From the NCBI GenBank assembly GCA_016719535.1, contig JADJYX010000001.1:992001-1056000 (forward strand): a stretch of 64,000 nt of DNA. Direction: 5' to 3'. This stretch comes from Rubrivivax sp. (GTDB lineage Bacteria; Pseudomonadota; Gammaproteobacteria; Burkholderiales; Burkholderiaceae_C). The translations under genes were made by a program, and so were the position numbers. Of the stretch, positions 1 through 9,159 are shown piece by piece. The first letter of the stretch is position 1; the number at the start of each line of letters is the position of its first letter. The notes beneath the pieces were generated by a model. The model did no database searches, was not told where the DNA came from, and saw only the letters and a list, made by a program, of their open reading frames with translations.

Positions 1-1655
1 GCTGCGTGCCGCTTCAGCGCGGCTCGCACCTCGACAGCACGGCCTACCGCGTGGTCGACAACAACCTGCAGGTCACGCTGAAGGACGGCAAGGCCGTGGG
101 CCTGAAGAACCCGGCGCAGTTCGTCGGCTTCCAGGGCGAGATGGGTTCGCCGTCGGCGGTGCTGCTGTCGCACCACGGCCTGCACCTGGACATCCGCATC
201 GACGCCACGCATCCCATCGGCAGGACCGATCCGGCCGGCGTCGCCGACCTGGTGCTGGAAGCCGCGTTGTCGACCATCCTCGACCTCGAGGATTCGGTCG
301 CCGTGGTCGATGCCGACGACAAGCTGCTGGCCTATGGCAACTGGCTGGGCATCCTCAAGGGCACGCTGACCGAGCCGGTCACCAAGGGCGGCAAGACCTT
401 CCAGCGCGGACTCAACCCCGACCGCCTCTATACCGGCCCGCGTGGCGAGGACGTGGCGCTGCACGGCCGCAGCCTGCTGTTCGTGCGCAACGTCGGCCAC
501 CTGATGAGCAACCCGGCCATCCTGTGGGGCGCCGATGGCAGGGAGATCCCGGAAGGGATCATGGACGCGGTGATCACCACCACCATCGCGCTGCACGACC
601 TGAAGAAGACCGACGGCCTGCGCAACAGCCGCCGCGGCAGCGTCTATATCGTCAAGCCCAAGATGCACGGCCCGGCGGAAGTCGCCTTCGCGGCCGAGCT
701 GTTCGGCCGCGTCGAGCAGCTGCTGGGCCTGCCCAAGGCCACCGTCAAGCTGGGCATCATGGACGAGGAGCGCCGCACCAGCGTCAACCTCAAGGCCTGC
801 ATCGCCGCGGCCGCCGACCGCGTGGCCTTCATCAATACCGGCTTCCTGGACCGCACCGGCGACGAGATGCACACCGCCATGCACGCCGGCCCGATGCTGC
901 GCAAGGGCGACATGAAATCCAGCGCCTGGATCCAGGCCTACGAGCGCAGCAACGTGCTCATCGGCCTGGAATGCGGGCTGCGCGGCAAGGCGCAGATCGG
1001 CAAGGGCATGTGGGCCATGCCCGACCTGATGGCCGCCATGCTGCAGCAGAAGATCGGCCACCCGAAGGCCGGCGCCAACACCGCCTGGGTGCCCAGCCCG
1101 ACGGCGGCCACGCTGCACGCGCTGCACTACCACCAGGTCGACGTCTTCAAGGTGCAGAAGGCGCTGGAGAAGGTCGACATCGATGCCGAGCGCGAGGCCA
1201 TCCTCGACGGCCTGCTGACGGTGCCGGTGGTGAAGACGCCCAAGTGGACCGATGCCGACAAGCAGCAGGAGCTGGACAACAACGCACAGGGCATCCTGGG
1301 TTATGTGGTGCGCTGGGTCGACCAGGGCGTGGGCTGCTCCAAGGTGCCCGACATCCACAACATCGGCCTGATGGAAGACCGCGCCACGCTGCGCATCAGC
1401 AGCCAGCACATGGCCAACTGGCTGCTGCACGGCGTGGTGAGCAAGGCGCAGGTGCGCAGCACGCTCAAGCGCATGGCCAAGGTGGTGGACAAGCAGAATG
1501 CCGGCGATGCCGCCTACCGCCCGATGGCGCCGGGCTTCGACGGCGCCGCCTTCCAGGCCGCCTGCGACCTGGTCTTCAAGGGGCTGGCGCAGCCCAGCGG
1601 CTATACCGAACCGCTGCTGCATGCCTGGCGCTTGAAGGTCAAGGCCGCGGGCTGA
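1..1655 (+). CDS. glcB: malate synthase G, 5' end cut by the window edge
   Basis: Condenses glyoxylate with acetyl-CoA to malate, the second step of the glyoxylate shunt, in the cytoplasm. About 550 codons are present; the family is usually near 720 residues, so roughly 170 N-terminal residues lie left of the window. Seen in the fragment are a [10 protein letters not shown] block, which in this family follows the active-site arginine, and the C-terminal [10 protein letters not shown] block, which carries the conserved aspartate. Length and these blocks separate isoform G from isoform A. A GTG at position 6 is in frame but is internal, not the start. The next gene begins 17 bases after the stop. 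Confidence 0.96.
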   Translation, partial: CVPLQRGSHLDSTAYRVVDNNLQVTLKDGKAVGLKNPAQFVGFQGEMGSPSAVLLSHHGLHLDIRIDATHPIGRTDPAGVADLVLEAALSTILDLEDSVAVVDADDKLLAYGNWLGILKGTLTEPVTKGGKTFQRGLNPDRLYTGPRGEDVALHGRSLLFVRNVGHLMSNPAILWGADGREIPEGIMDAVITTTIALHDLKKTDGLRNSRRGSVYIVKPKMHGPAEVAFAAELFGRVEQLLGLPKATVKLGIMDEERRTSVNLKACIAAAADRVAFINTGFLDRTGDEMHTAMHAGPMLRKGDMKSSAWIQAYERSNVLIGLECGLRGKAQIGKGMWAMPDLMAAMLQQKIGHPKAGANTAWVPSPTAATLHALHYHQVDVFKVQKALEKVDIDAEREAILDGLLTVPVVKTPKWTDADKQQELDNNAQGILGYVVRWVDQGVGCSKVPDIHNIGLMEDRATLRISSQHMANWLLHGVVSKAQVRSTLKRMAKVVDKQNAGDAAYRPMAPGFDGAAFQAACDLVFKGLAQPSGYTEPLLHAWRLKVKAAG

Positions 1656-1672
1656 CGCTGCAGGGGCCGCCG

Positions 1673-2173
1673 GTGTCGACATCCGTGCTCGACGACCGCC
1701 GCAGCGGCACCTTCACCGCCAGCAGCGGCGCCACCTGGCGCTGCTTCACCGATGCCGTGATGGGCGGCGTCTCGACCGGCTGGATGTCGGTCGAGACCAT
1801 CGACGGCCGTGCCGCGCTGGTCCTGCGCGGGCAGGTCAGCCTGGCCCACAACGGCGGCTTCGTGCAGATGGCGCTGGACCTGCCGGCGCCGCCTGCGGCC
1901 GGCGTGCAGGGCATCGAGTTCGATGTCCATGGCAACGGCCGCCGTTACGGCCTGCACCTGCGCACCGCGGACATGACCGCGCCCTGGCAGGCCTGGCGCG
2001 CACGCTTCGACGCGCCGCCGCGCTGGCAGACGCTGCGCCTGCCCTGGAGCGGCTTCGAGCCCCACCGCACGCCGGGCGCGCTGGAGCCGGTGCGCATCCG
2101 CCGCATCGGGCTGCTGGCGATCGGTGAGCCCGGCGAGGTGGCGCTGAACCTCGGCCGCATCGCATTCTGGTGA
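1673..2173 (+). CDS. CIA30-domain (NADH:ubiquinone oxidoreductase intermediate-associated 30 type) protein
   Basis: A 166-residue protein with no signal peptide that is almost wholly one CIA30-like beta-sandwich domain. The typical opening W-x-x-x-x-D-x-V-M-G-G-V-S lies near residues 19-31, followed by hydrophobic strand blocks and a late segment of the form R-R-I-G-L-L-A-I. In mitochondria this family assists complex I assembly; bacterial members are mostly uncharacterised, so the role is not assigned here. The GTG at 1673 fits the spacing after the malate synthase stop, and the two genes are likely co-transcribed. Domain identity is fairly sure; function is open. Confidence 0.75.
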   Translation: MSTSVLDDRRSGTFTASSGATWRCFTDAVMGGVSTGWMSVETIDGRAALVLRGQVSLAHNGGFVQMALDLPAPPAAGVQGIEFDVHGNGRRYGLHLRTADMTAPWQAWRARFDAPPRWQTLRLPWSGFEPHRTPGALEPVRIRRIGLLAIGEPGEVALNLGRIAFW

Positions 2174-2335
2174 GCCGGTCGCCGGCGGCGACGCTCACCC
2201 CGAGGCGCCGCGCGCCCGGCAGTCGTCGTTTGCGCTGGCGCAAACCGAGTCCGACGGTCGGGGTTTCGCGGGTTCACGCCGGCGGCGGGAGTGCCGACAC
2301 TTGGAGCCTGCCAACAAAGGGGCCGAGGAGGCTGC

Positions 2336-3151
2336 ATGGATTTTTCGAAACGGGTCGCGGTGATCACCGGTGGCGCCAGCGGCATCGGCCGCGCGGTGGC
2401 GGCGGCGCTGGCCAGGCGCAATGCCGGCGCCGTGGCGCTGGTCGACATGAACGAGGCCATCCACGATGTGGCCGCGCAGCTCAATACCGAAGCCGGGCGA
2501 GACTTCGCGCTGGCCTACCGCGGTGACGCCACCGACCCGGCGTTCCGCGCCTCGGTCTTCGACGACGTGAGCGCGCGACACGGCCCGGTGTCGCTGTGCG
2601 TGCCGGCCGCCGGCATCACCCGCGACGACCTGGCGGTGCGCGTCGACAAGGCCACCGGCAAGGCCCGCATCTACCCGCTGGAGCAGTTCCGCCAGGTGGT
2701 GGAGGTCAACCTGATCGCGCCCGTGTACTGGGCGCTGGAGATGATCGGGCGCGTGGCCGCCGACCGCGCCGCCAGGGGCCTCAAGCGCTGGACGCCCGAC
2801 GAGAAGATCCAGGGCTCGGTGGTCTTCATCGGCTCGGTCTCGTCGCAGGGCAACCGCGGCCAGATCTCGTACGCCAGCACCAAGGCCGGGCTGGAGGGTG
2901 CGGCGGCCACCATCATGAAGGAGGCCATGTTCCATGGCGTGCGCTGCAGCGTGATCCACCCCGGCTTCACCGACACGCCGATGGTGCGCGCGATGGGCGC
3001 CGACTACGTGGCCAGGAATATCCTGCCGTATACGCAGCTCGGGCGCCTGATCCGCCCCGACGAGATTGCCGACGCCATCTGCTTCATGCTGTCGAACTCG
3101 GCGGTCAGCGGCCAGCTGTGGGTGGATGCCGGCTGGCACGCCCCCGCCTGA
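2336..3151 (+). CDS. short-chain dehydrogenase/reductase (SDR family)
   Basis: NAD(P)-dependent oxidoreductase of the classical SDR fold, 271 residues. The cofactor motif TGGASGIG is at residues 11-18, and the catalytic tyrosine and lysine are Y179 and K183 in YASTK, preceded by a serine-rich strand. The ATG at 2336 is chosen because a GAGGAG ribosome site precedes it; an upstream in-frame GTG at 2291 has none. The gene ends 30 bases before the PHA synthase. That neighbour makes a role in hydroxyacyl or fatty-acid metabolism possible, but it lacks specific resemblance to the acetoacetyl-CoA reductase PhaB and its substrate is unknown. Confidence 0.88.
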   Translation: MDFSKRVAVITGGASGIGRAVAAALARRNAGAVALVDMNEAIHDVAAQLNTEAGRDFALAYRGDATDPAFRASVFDDVSARHGPVSLCVPAAGITRDDLAVRVDKATGKARIYPLEQFRQVVEVNLIAPVYWALEMIGRVAADRAARGLKRWTPDEKIQGSVVFIGSVSSQGNRGQISYASTKAGLEGAAATIMKEAMFHGVRCSVIHPGFTDTPMVRAMGADYVARNILPYTQLGRLIRPDEIADAICFMLSNSAVSGQLWVDAGWHAPA

Positions 3152-3181
3152 AGCCGGCAGCGCCAGACAGGAGACCCACCC

Positions 3182-4927
3182 ATGGCCCGTACCCGCCAGC
3201 CCGCCCCGAGCGGGCAGGACTTCGACCGCGAATTGCGCGCCCAGATGGCGCAGATGACCGCCGGCCTCGCGCCCACGGCCTTCACCACCGCCTGGGCCGA
3301 CTGGGCGATGCACCTGGCGCAGTCGCCGGCGCGGCTGCAGGAACTGCAGCAGCAGGCGGCACAGCGCGCGCAGGACACCTGGGCCTTCGCGCTGCGCGCG
3401 CTGGCCGGCGCCGGCGTGGCGCCGTCCGACGGCTTCGAAGGCACGCCCGACCGCCGCTTCGAGGGCGCGGACTGGACGCGCTTCCCGTTCAACGTCTATG
3501 CGCGCGCCTACCAGAACACCGCGGCGCTGATGCGGCAGGCGGTGACCGACGTCCACGGCGTGACCGACTACCACGCGCAGCTGGTGGGTTTTGCCGTGCG
3601 CATGCTGCTGGATGCCAGCTCGCCGGCCAACTACCTGGCCAGCAACCCCGAGGTGCTGGCGCTGACGCTGGCCGAGAAGGGGCAGAACCTGCAGCGCGGC
3701 TTCCAGCACCTGGTGGACGACGTGCAGCGCACGCTCGAGGGCGCGGGCCCCGTCGGCACCGAGGATTTCGAGGTCGGCACCCACGTCGCCGCCACGCCGG
3801 GCCAGGTGGTCTTTCGCAACGATCTGATCGAGGTCCTCCAGTACACGCCCACCACCCGCGACGTGCACGCCGAGCCCGTGCTGATCGTGCCGGCGTGGAT
3901 CATGAAGTACTACATCCTCGACCTGAGCGCGCGCAACTCGCTGGTGCGCTACCTGGTCGAGCAGGGGCACACGGTCTTCATGCTGTCGTGGAAGAACCCC
4001 GACGAGGACGACCGCGAGGTCGGCATGGACGACTATGTCAACCAGGGCCTGCGGGCCGCGCTCGACGCGGTGACGGCGATCGTGCCGCGGCAGAAGGTGC
4101 ACGCGGTGGGCTACTGCATCGGCGGCACGCTGCTGGCGATCGGTGCGGCGGCGCTGGCGCGCGAGCAGGACGACCGGCTGGCGTCGATCACGCTGTTCGC
4201 GGCACAGACCGACTTCTCCGAGCCCGGCGAACTGGCCTATTTCATCAACCCGGCGCAGCTGGCGATGCTCGAGGCCAGCATGCACAAGAAGGGCGTGCTC
4301 GAAAGCAAGCAGATGGGCGGCGCCTTCGCGATGCTGCGCGCGCAGGACCTGATCTGGCAGCCCGCGGTCGAGACCTACCTCAAGGGCCAGCGCGCCGCGA
4401 TGATCGACCTCATGGCCTGGAATGCCGACGGCACGCGCATGCCCTGGCGCATGCATTCCGAATACCTGTACCGGCTGTACCTCGACAACGAGCTGGCCAC
4501 CAACCGCTTTCCGGTCGACGGCAAGCTGGTGCGGCTGTCGGACATCCGCGTGCCGATGTTCGTGGTCGGCACCGAAGCCGACCATGTGGCGCCGTGGAAA
4601 TCGGTCTACAAGGTCGACAACCTGGTGCGCAGCGACGACTTCACCTTCCTGCTCACCGCCGGCGGCCACAACGCGGGCATCGTCTGCGGGCCGGTGCACC
4701 CCAAGCGCCACTACCGCATCAAGACGCGCCGCCTGGCCGATCCGCACCTGGCGCCCGACGACTGGATGGAAGCCGCCGAGCGCGTGCAAGGCGCCTGGTG
4801 GCCGGCCTGGCAGGCCTGGCTGGCAGCGCATTCCGGCGCCCGCGGCAAGCCGCCGGCGATGGGCGCGCCGAAGAAGGGCTACGCCGTGCTCGAGCCGGCG
4901 CCAGGGCAGTACGTGCGGCAGCGCTGA
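3182..4927 (+). CDS. phaC: class I poly(3-hydroxyalkanoate) synthase
   Basis: Polymerises (R)-3-hydroxyacyl-CoA into PHA storage granules. The protein has 581 residues, normal for class I. The alpha/beta-hydrolase core carries the lipase-like box GYCIGG with nucleophile C312, then D467 (in EADHVAPW) and H496 (in GGHNAG), matching the Cys-Asp-His triad of the family in order and spacing. The ATG follows a GGAG-type ribosome site. No phaA, phaB, phasin or depolymerase gene lies next to it; the SDR gene just upstream is the only possible partner. Its last 49 bases overlap the 3' end of the oppositely oriented PEP-CTERM gene. Confidence 0.95.
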   Translation: MARTRQPAPSGQDFDRELRAQMAQMTAGLAPTAFTTAWADWAMHLAQSPARLQELQQQAAQRAQDTWAFALRALAGAGVAPSDGFEGTPDRRFEGADWTRFPFNVYARAYQNTAALMRQAVTDVHGVTDYHAQLVGFAVRMLLDASSPANYLASNPEVLALTLAEKGQNLQRGFQHLVDDVQRTLEGAGPVGTEDFEVGTHVAATPGQVVFRNDLIEVLQYTPTTRDVHAEPVLIVPAWIMKYYILDLSARNSLVRYLVEQGHTVFMLSWKNPDEDDREVGMDDYVNQGLRAALDAVTAIVPRQKVHAVGYCIGGTLLAIGAAALAREQDDRLASITLFAAQTDFSEPGELAYFINPAQLAMLEASMHKKGVLESKQMGGAFAMLRAQDLIWQPAVETYLKGQRAAMIDLMAWNADGTRMPWRMHSEYLYRLYLDNELATNRFPVDGKLVRLSDIRVPMFVVGTEADHVAPWKSVYKVDNLVRSDDFTFLLTAGGHNAGIVCGPVHPKRHYRIKTRRLADPHLAPDDWMEAAERVQGAWWPAWQAWLAAHSGARGKPPAMGAPKKGYAVLEPAPGQYVRQR

Positions 4928-6204
4928 GGCCGCGCGCAGGACCGACGCCGCCCGGGCAGCGCCAGCACCGCCAGCAGCACCAGCGCCAGCGACCCGGGTT
5001 CGGCAACCGGCACCTCGGTCACGATGGGCGTCATCGTGCCGGTAAAACGGCCGTTGCCGACGAAGGTCAGGCCGGTCACGAAGGCCGTGGCGTCAGAAGG
5101 GTCGAGGCCCGCAGCGGCTTCGATGCCGCGCACCGCAAAACGCCCGACGCCGACCGCGCCGAAGTCGTACGCCACGCCGCCCTGCAGGTCGATGCCGCTG
5201 TCGACGTAATCCGCACCATCCCACAGCAGCAGGTCGAACCAGTTGTCGCCGATGCCTGCCGGCAGCAGCACCGAGGCGAAATTCGGGTCCCCCGCCCCGA
5301 TGGCGTAGATGTAGCCGATGGCGATGAGCGGGTCGATGAAGGTGGTGGCATCGGGCCCGACGCTGCCGATCTCGAAGTGGTACGTGCCATCGACGACGGT
5401 CGGCAGGTAGACCTGGGGTGGTGCACCGTCGGCCAAGGGCGTGAAGTTGAACGAGGCCGATGACATGCGCAGGATCTGTGCGTTGCCGCTGCCTGCCACG
5501 TACAGGGCCGGGTCACCCCGTGTGTCGACCAGCGACAGGCCGAGGATGTAGTCACCGCCTGTGTGCAGTTGCTGACCCGAGGACAGCAGCGCAGGCAGCG
5601 TATACGACACCGCGCTGCCCGGCAGCCGCGCGACATGGATGACGTCGGCTTGTCCGCGCACGTTCAAGGCTGCGCGGTCGAAGACGTTCACGCGCACGGC
5701 ATCGGGCGCAAATCCCGCTGGGACCTGCCACGTCATGGTTGGCGTCGTCCCGCTGCCGCCGATGGTGACGCTGGCCGCAAACGGCACCGGCTGCTCGGCG
5801 CCGGCCAGCGACGGTGCGGCGACTTCCAGCGCCGCCTCGCCCGCGCGCTCGAAGCGCAAGGTCCAGGGAACGGCCAGCCGGCCGGCATCGAAGCGGGTCG
5901 AGTTGGCGCAGAAGTTCGGACTCACCGCCAGCGGGCCGCAGGGGCTGATCCGATCGGCATAGCCATCCGGTGCATAGGTCGCAGTCAGCCAGGTGCCCAG
6001 CGAGCCCCCGGCAATGTCGGCGCCATACTGCAGCCGGTCGCCGGCGGCCGCGTTGGCATTGTTCGGCCCGCGCGTGTCGCGAAACATGTTTACCGAGCCG
6101 GGCACCAGCTCGATCGGTACCGCGGCCGCGACGGTCGCACCCAGCGCAAGTGCTGCCGGCAGGACCCAGCGCGCGAGCCGGACCTCGAATCGTTGTCTGG
6201 ACAT
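4879..6204 (-). CDS. PEP-CTERM sorting-signal surface protein
   Basis: A 441-residue exported protein. It has an N-terminal signal peptide (basic start, hydrophobic stretch, Ala-rich cleavage zone by about residue 28), a beta-rich body with no recognised enzyme domain, and near residues 396-418 a sorting signal: the tripeptide EPG, a Leu/Val/Ala-rich transmembrane helix and an Arg cluster. Exosortase/archaeosortase-type enzymes process such signals in exopolysaccharide-producing bacteria; none is in this window. Start chosen at 6204 because AGGAG precedes it. Oddly, about 24 residues follow the Arg cluster and run into phaC on the other strand, whereas family members normally stop right after it. 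Confidence 0.8.
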   Translation of the reverse strand: MSRQRFEVRLARWVLPAALALGATVAAAVPIELVPGSVNMFRDTRGPNNANAAAGDRLQYGADIAGGSLGTWLTATYAPDGYADRISPCGPLAVSPNFCANSTRFDAGRLAVPWTLRFERAGEAALEVAAPSLAGAEQPVPFAASVTIGGSGTTPTMTWQVPAGFAPDAVRVNVFDRAALNVRGQADVIHVARLPGSAVSYTLPALLSSGQQLHTGGDYILGLSLVDTRGDPALYVAGSGNAQILRMSSASFNFTPLADGAPPQVYLPTVVDGTYHFEIGSVGPDATTFIDPLIAIGYIYAIGAGDPNFASVLLPAGIGDNWFDLLLWDGADYVDSGIDLQGGVAYDFGAVGVGRFAVRGIEAAAGLDPSDATAFVTGLTFVGNGRFTGTMTPIVTEVPVAEPGSLALVLLAVLALPGRRRSCARPQRCRTYCPGAGSSTA

Positions 6205-6330
6205 GGCCGGGGGTCTCCTGCGCCTGCACCGCCGCCTGAACCTGCAGCAGTGCGCCCGGCACCCGACCGACGCGGCGGAAAAAACCGGGCAGCGTTGCCG
6301 ACGAGCCTGCGCGTCGGTCGTCGCCAACGG

Positions 6331-6363
6331 CGTTAGCAACCCGTTACGAAGTCGTTACCATGC
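6331..6363. promoter_or_regulatory. three 11-bp-phased direct repeats, candidate SARP operator
   Basis: CGTTA occurs at 6331, 6342 and 6353, exactly one helical turn (11 bp) apart, in the divergent region between the PEP-CTERM gene and the SARP/BTAD-type regulator. The second and third copies extend to CGTTAC. SARP-type regulators are known to bind short direct repeats spaced 11 bp apart. That this one binds here is inferred from position and spacing. No convincing -10 element was found at the expected distance on either strand. Confidence 0.5.
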
Positions 6364-6502
6364 CCCCCGAAATCAGGGTGTTGCGCGCCTTGTCTGCCTT
6401 GGCGCTGGCGGTGCGTCGTGCGCAGTGGTGTAGCTTCGGGTTGTTCGCCGAAGTTTCGCGCTCCCGGCGAGGTCCCGGCGGGCCTGGGTGCGATGAACGG
6501 CG

Positions 6503-6509
6503 AAGGAGG
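6503..6509 (+). promoter_or_regulatory. ribosome binding site deciding the regulator start
   Basis: AAGGAGG, a near-perfect Shine-Dalgarno sequence, stands 9 bases before GTG 6519 and 3 bases before an alternative TTG 6513. An ATG at 6360 in the same frame has no such site, so the regulator most likely begins at 6519. Confidence 0.7.
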
Positions 6510-6518
6510 CCTTTGTCC

Positions 6519-8099
6519 GTGGTCGATCTGCATGTGCTGGGCAGCTTCCGGTTCCGTGCCGACCCGGACGTCGAGCCGGTGCGGCTGTCGCACAGGTCGC
6601 AGGCCTTGTTGACCTGTGTGGTGCTGGCGGGCGAGCAAGGCATGTCCCGCCAGCAGCTCGCCGCACTGCTCTGGGGTGACCAAGCCGATGCAGCCGCACG
6701 CAATGCGCTGCGACAAGCCTTGCATCGCCTGCGGCGCGAATTGGGGGCGGCCGCGACTGCCCTTGTGTGCACGGCCGAGCGGGTGGGCCTGAGCGCTGCC
6801 GGCTGGCGCATCGATCTCTGGTGTTTCGAGGCGCTTTCCGCTCGAGCCGATCCCGCCAGCTGGCTGGAAGCGCTCGACCACTACGGCGGCGAGTTGGCCG
6901 CCGATGTGGAGGGGGGCACCGAGTTCTCGGCCTGGGCGGCGGTCGAGCGCAGCCGTCTGCGCCAGCGCGCCCAGCAACTGCTGGCGCTTGCCAGCGAGCG
7001 CATTGAGCTGCAGGCCCACCTCGACACCTTGCTGCATCGGGCCAGGATGCTGCTGACGGCTGACCCCTTGCACGAGGGCAGCCACTGCGCATTGATCCGC
7101 CTCTACGCCCGCGCCGGGTGGCGCGCGAAGGCCGCCGAGGCCTGGCTGGAGTGCCGGCGCGTGTTGCGCCACGAGGTGGGTGTCGAACCCAGCACGGCCA
7201 CCCGGGAGATGGTCGAGTGCTTGCTCGACCCCGGCGCTGGCTCCGGCGTCCAGGCCGTGGCGCCGGTCGCGTGCCTGGCGCATTCGTCCGCGATCTTTGC
7301 GCGCCAGCGCGGTCCGACCCTGGTGCTGGATCTGATGCTGCGCGGCTGGCAGTTGTTCGTTTTGTATACGTCCGGGGCAAACAGGCAGGCGCGCGAGGTC
7401 TTCGCGCAGGTGGTGGACCACGAGGGTGAGCACGCCGAGGCGCTGGCGCTGATCGGATTCACGCATTGGCTCGACGCGGTGAATGGCTGGTGCAGCGATG
7501 TGCGCGGCAGTCTCGACGCCACGGCCCGGTTTGCCGAGCGCGCGCTGGCCTGCAACCGCGCTTGCGCCACGCCACACCATCTGCAGGGCAAGCTGTTGTT
7601 GTGGCAGGGCCGGCACGCGCAGGCCCTGGCCGCGCTGCAGCGCGGCATGGAGCTGGCGCCGACGGCGGGCTATGCCCACTTCCACCTCGCCGAGTGGGCG
7701 ATGTGGGTTGGCCGGGGGCACGAGGCGCTGGCGCACATGGAACGCGCGCTGCAGCTCGATGCCAACGAGCATGGGGTGTTCTTCACCATTCGCGGCATGG
7801 CGGCCTGGACACTGCGCGAATACGACGCCGCAGCCGACGCGCTGCAGCGTGCGCTGACGCGCAACCCGGACTATGCCTGGGCCCATGGTGCGCTCGCCGC
7901 GGTCTTGGCGGAGTGCGGCGCGCCCTCCGATGCACGGGCCTGCGCGGATGCGGCCGGCCGGCTCAACCGTCGCTTCAGCCTCGACTTTGCCGCCCGCGCC
8001 TTGCCCTTTGCCGACGATCGTCTGCGCCAGCGCCTGGTGCTGGCCTGGCAGGCGGCGGGGATGCCGGCGCGCGAGCGCGCAGCGGGCACGCAACCGTGA
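6519..8099 (+). CDS. SARP/BTAD-type transcriptional activator with TPR repeats
   Basis: A 526-residue probable DNA-binding regulator. Residues 1-75 look like an OmpR-type winged helix as in SARP activators, with a strand-rich start followed by a helix-turn-helix and an R-x-A-L-H-R-L-R-R-E-L stretch. Residues about 80-230 resemble the bacterial transcriptional activation domain (BTAD), ending in a VGVEPS block. Residues about 270-500 are TPR-like, with A-L-x-x-x-x-A-L helical pairs. There is no ATPase or cyclase domain. It is divergent from the PEP-CTERM gene, with phased direct repeats between them, so autoregulation and control of that gene are plausible. Its ligand is unknown. Confidence 0.72.
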   Translation: MVDLHVLGSFRFRADPDVEPVRLSHRSQALLTCVVLAGEQGMSRQQLAALLWGDQADAAARNALRQALHRLRRELGAAATALVCTAERVGLSAAGWRIDLWCFEALSARADPASWLEALDHYGGELAADVEGGTEFSAWAAVERSRLRQRAQQLLALASERIELQAHLDTLLHRARMLLTADPLHEGSHCALIRLYARAGWRAKAAEAWLECRRVLRHEVGVEPSTATREMVECLLDPGAGSGVQAVAPVACLAHSSAIFARQRGPTLVLDLMLRGWQLFVLYTSGANRQAREVFAQVVDHEGEHAEALALIGFTHWLDAVNGWCSDVRGSLDATARFAERALACNRACATPHHLQGKLLLWQGRHAQALAALQRGMELAPTAGYAHFHLAEWAMWVGRGHEALAHMERALQLDANEHGVFFTIRGMAAWTLREYDAAADALQRALTRNPDYAWAHGALAAVLAECGAPSDARACADAAGRLNRRFSLDFAARALPFADDRLRQRLVLAWQAAGMPARERAAGTQP

Positions 8100-8509
8100 C
8101 GGCGTCGTGCGCGCCTGCGCGGCGGCCCACGGGTCGACGCTGAAATCCGTCACCCACCGCGCCGACCAGGCCCGGTGAAGAAGCCGTGCAGTTGGCGCTG
8201 CCCCCGGCCTGCGGCGGCGTTCCGACGCGCGCGCCAAGCGCGCACAGACATGGCAGCAACGTCGCAGGAACGACCTTGGCGGCCAGAGACCCGAGGCGTA
8301 GACTGCCCGCCGGCACGTCACCGCATGTGCCCCGGTCCGCCGCCAGAGCGGACGCGCGTCCTTTCCTGCTGGGGCTGCAGCGGCCCCTTTTCGCACGGTA
8401 CGGCTTGTACCTCCTCTGCGCGTTCACAAGCACACCCAGAAGGGCGGTGCCGGGCGTTCGTGCGTGCCTGGCGTGGCCCCCAGGGTCCAACCACACCCGA
8501 GGAGACCCC
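8100..8509. other. intergenic stretch without a recognised gene
   Basis: About 410 bases between the regulator and the small exported protein. Short open frames exist on both strands but none has a convincing ribosome site, family resemblance or natural end. No terminator hairpin with a T-run was seen. The promoter of the following gene presumably lies here. Confidence 0.5.
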
Positions 8510-9022
8510 ATGAAACTTCCGTTCAGACCCGCGTCCAGGCTCGTGATGGTGGCCGCATCGATGGTGGCGCTGGCGTGGCCCGCAGCGATCACGGCACAGT
8601 CACCTGCCAAGGAGGGCCGCTTCGATTTCGTCGCCTGCTGGTCGGGCACGAGCAATGCCATGCCGTTTTCCAAGACGCACTCGGCTTACACGATGGAATT
8701 TACCGGCATGACCCGCAGCAACATCGCCGACAGCCCGTTCGACAACAACAGCTTCCGCTGCATCGGCGTCGGCGGCAACCTCGGCGGCAGCGCGACGATG
8801 ACCGTCTACTGCGAATCCGTCGACCGCGACGGTGACAAGCGCCTGGCCGTGTACCACACCGACGCCAGCGGCAAGACCAGCCGCGAAACCGTGGCCGGCA
8901 CCGGCAAGTTCGAGGGCATCACCAGCACGATCGACGTCGTGCCGCTGGGCCCGTTTCCGGTCGTCAAGCCCGGTACGTTCCAGAACTGCAACCGGCAGTC
9001 GGGCACCTACAGGATGAAGTGA
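8510..9022 (+). CDS. exported protein of unknown function
   Basis: A 170-residue protein with a clear Sec signal peptide, cleaved probably after the ITAQ or nearby Ala region around residue 30. The mature part is about 140 residues, predicted soluble and beta-rich, with four cysteines (in VACWSG, FRCIG, VYCES and QNCNRQ) that could form two disulfides in the periplasm. GAGGAG lies just upstream of the ATG. I do not recognise the family with certainty. The gene stands alone between the regulator and an ABC importer, with 400 and 137 bases of flanking intergenic DNA. Confidence 0.7.
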   Translation: MKLPFRPASRLVMVAASMVALAWPAAITAQSPAKEGRFDFVACWSGTSNAMPFSKTHSAYTMEFTGMTRSNIADSPFDNNSFRCIGVGGNLGGSATMTVYCESVDRDGDKRLAVYHTDASGKTSRETVAGTGKFEGITSTIDVVPLGPFPVVKPGTFQNCNRQSGTYRMK

Positions 9023-9159
9023 GTCGATGCGCGCGGGGCCAGATGCGGCGGCGCCTGCGCCCGGCCGGCTGATGCGCGGCATCGCAAATCCCGATTGGCG
9101 GCCCGGGGCCGCGCTGGCTATCGTGCGCGACTTCCAGACATCCGACACGGAGACAGCGC

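Noticed and set aside
2195..4831. An 878-codon open frame on the minus strand opposite the SDR and phaC genes
   Set aside because: It is His/Arg/Gly-rich, has no family resemblance and mirrors the codon bias of the real plus-strand genes, a usual shadow in very GC-rich DNA.
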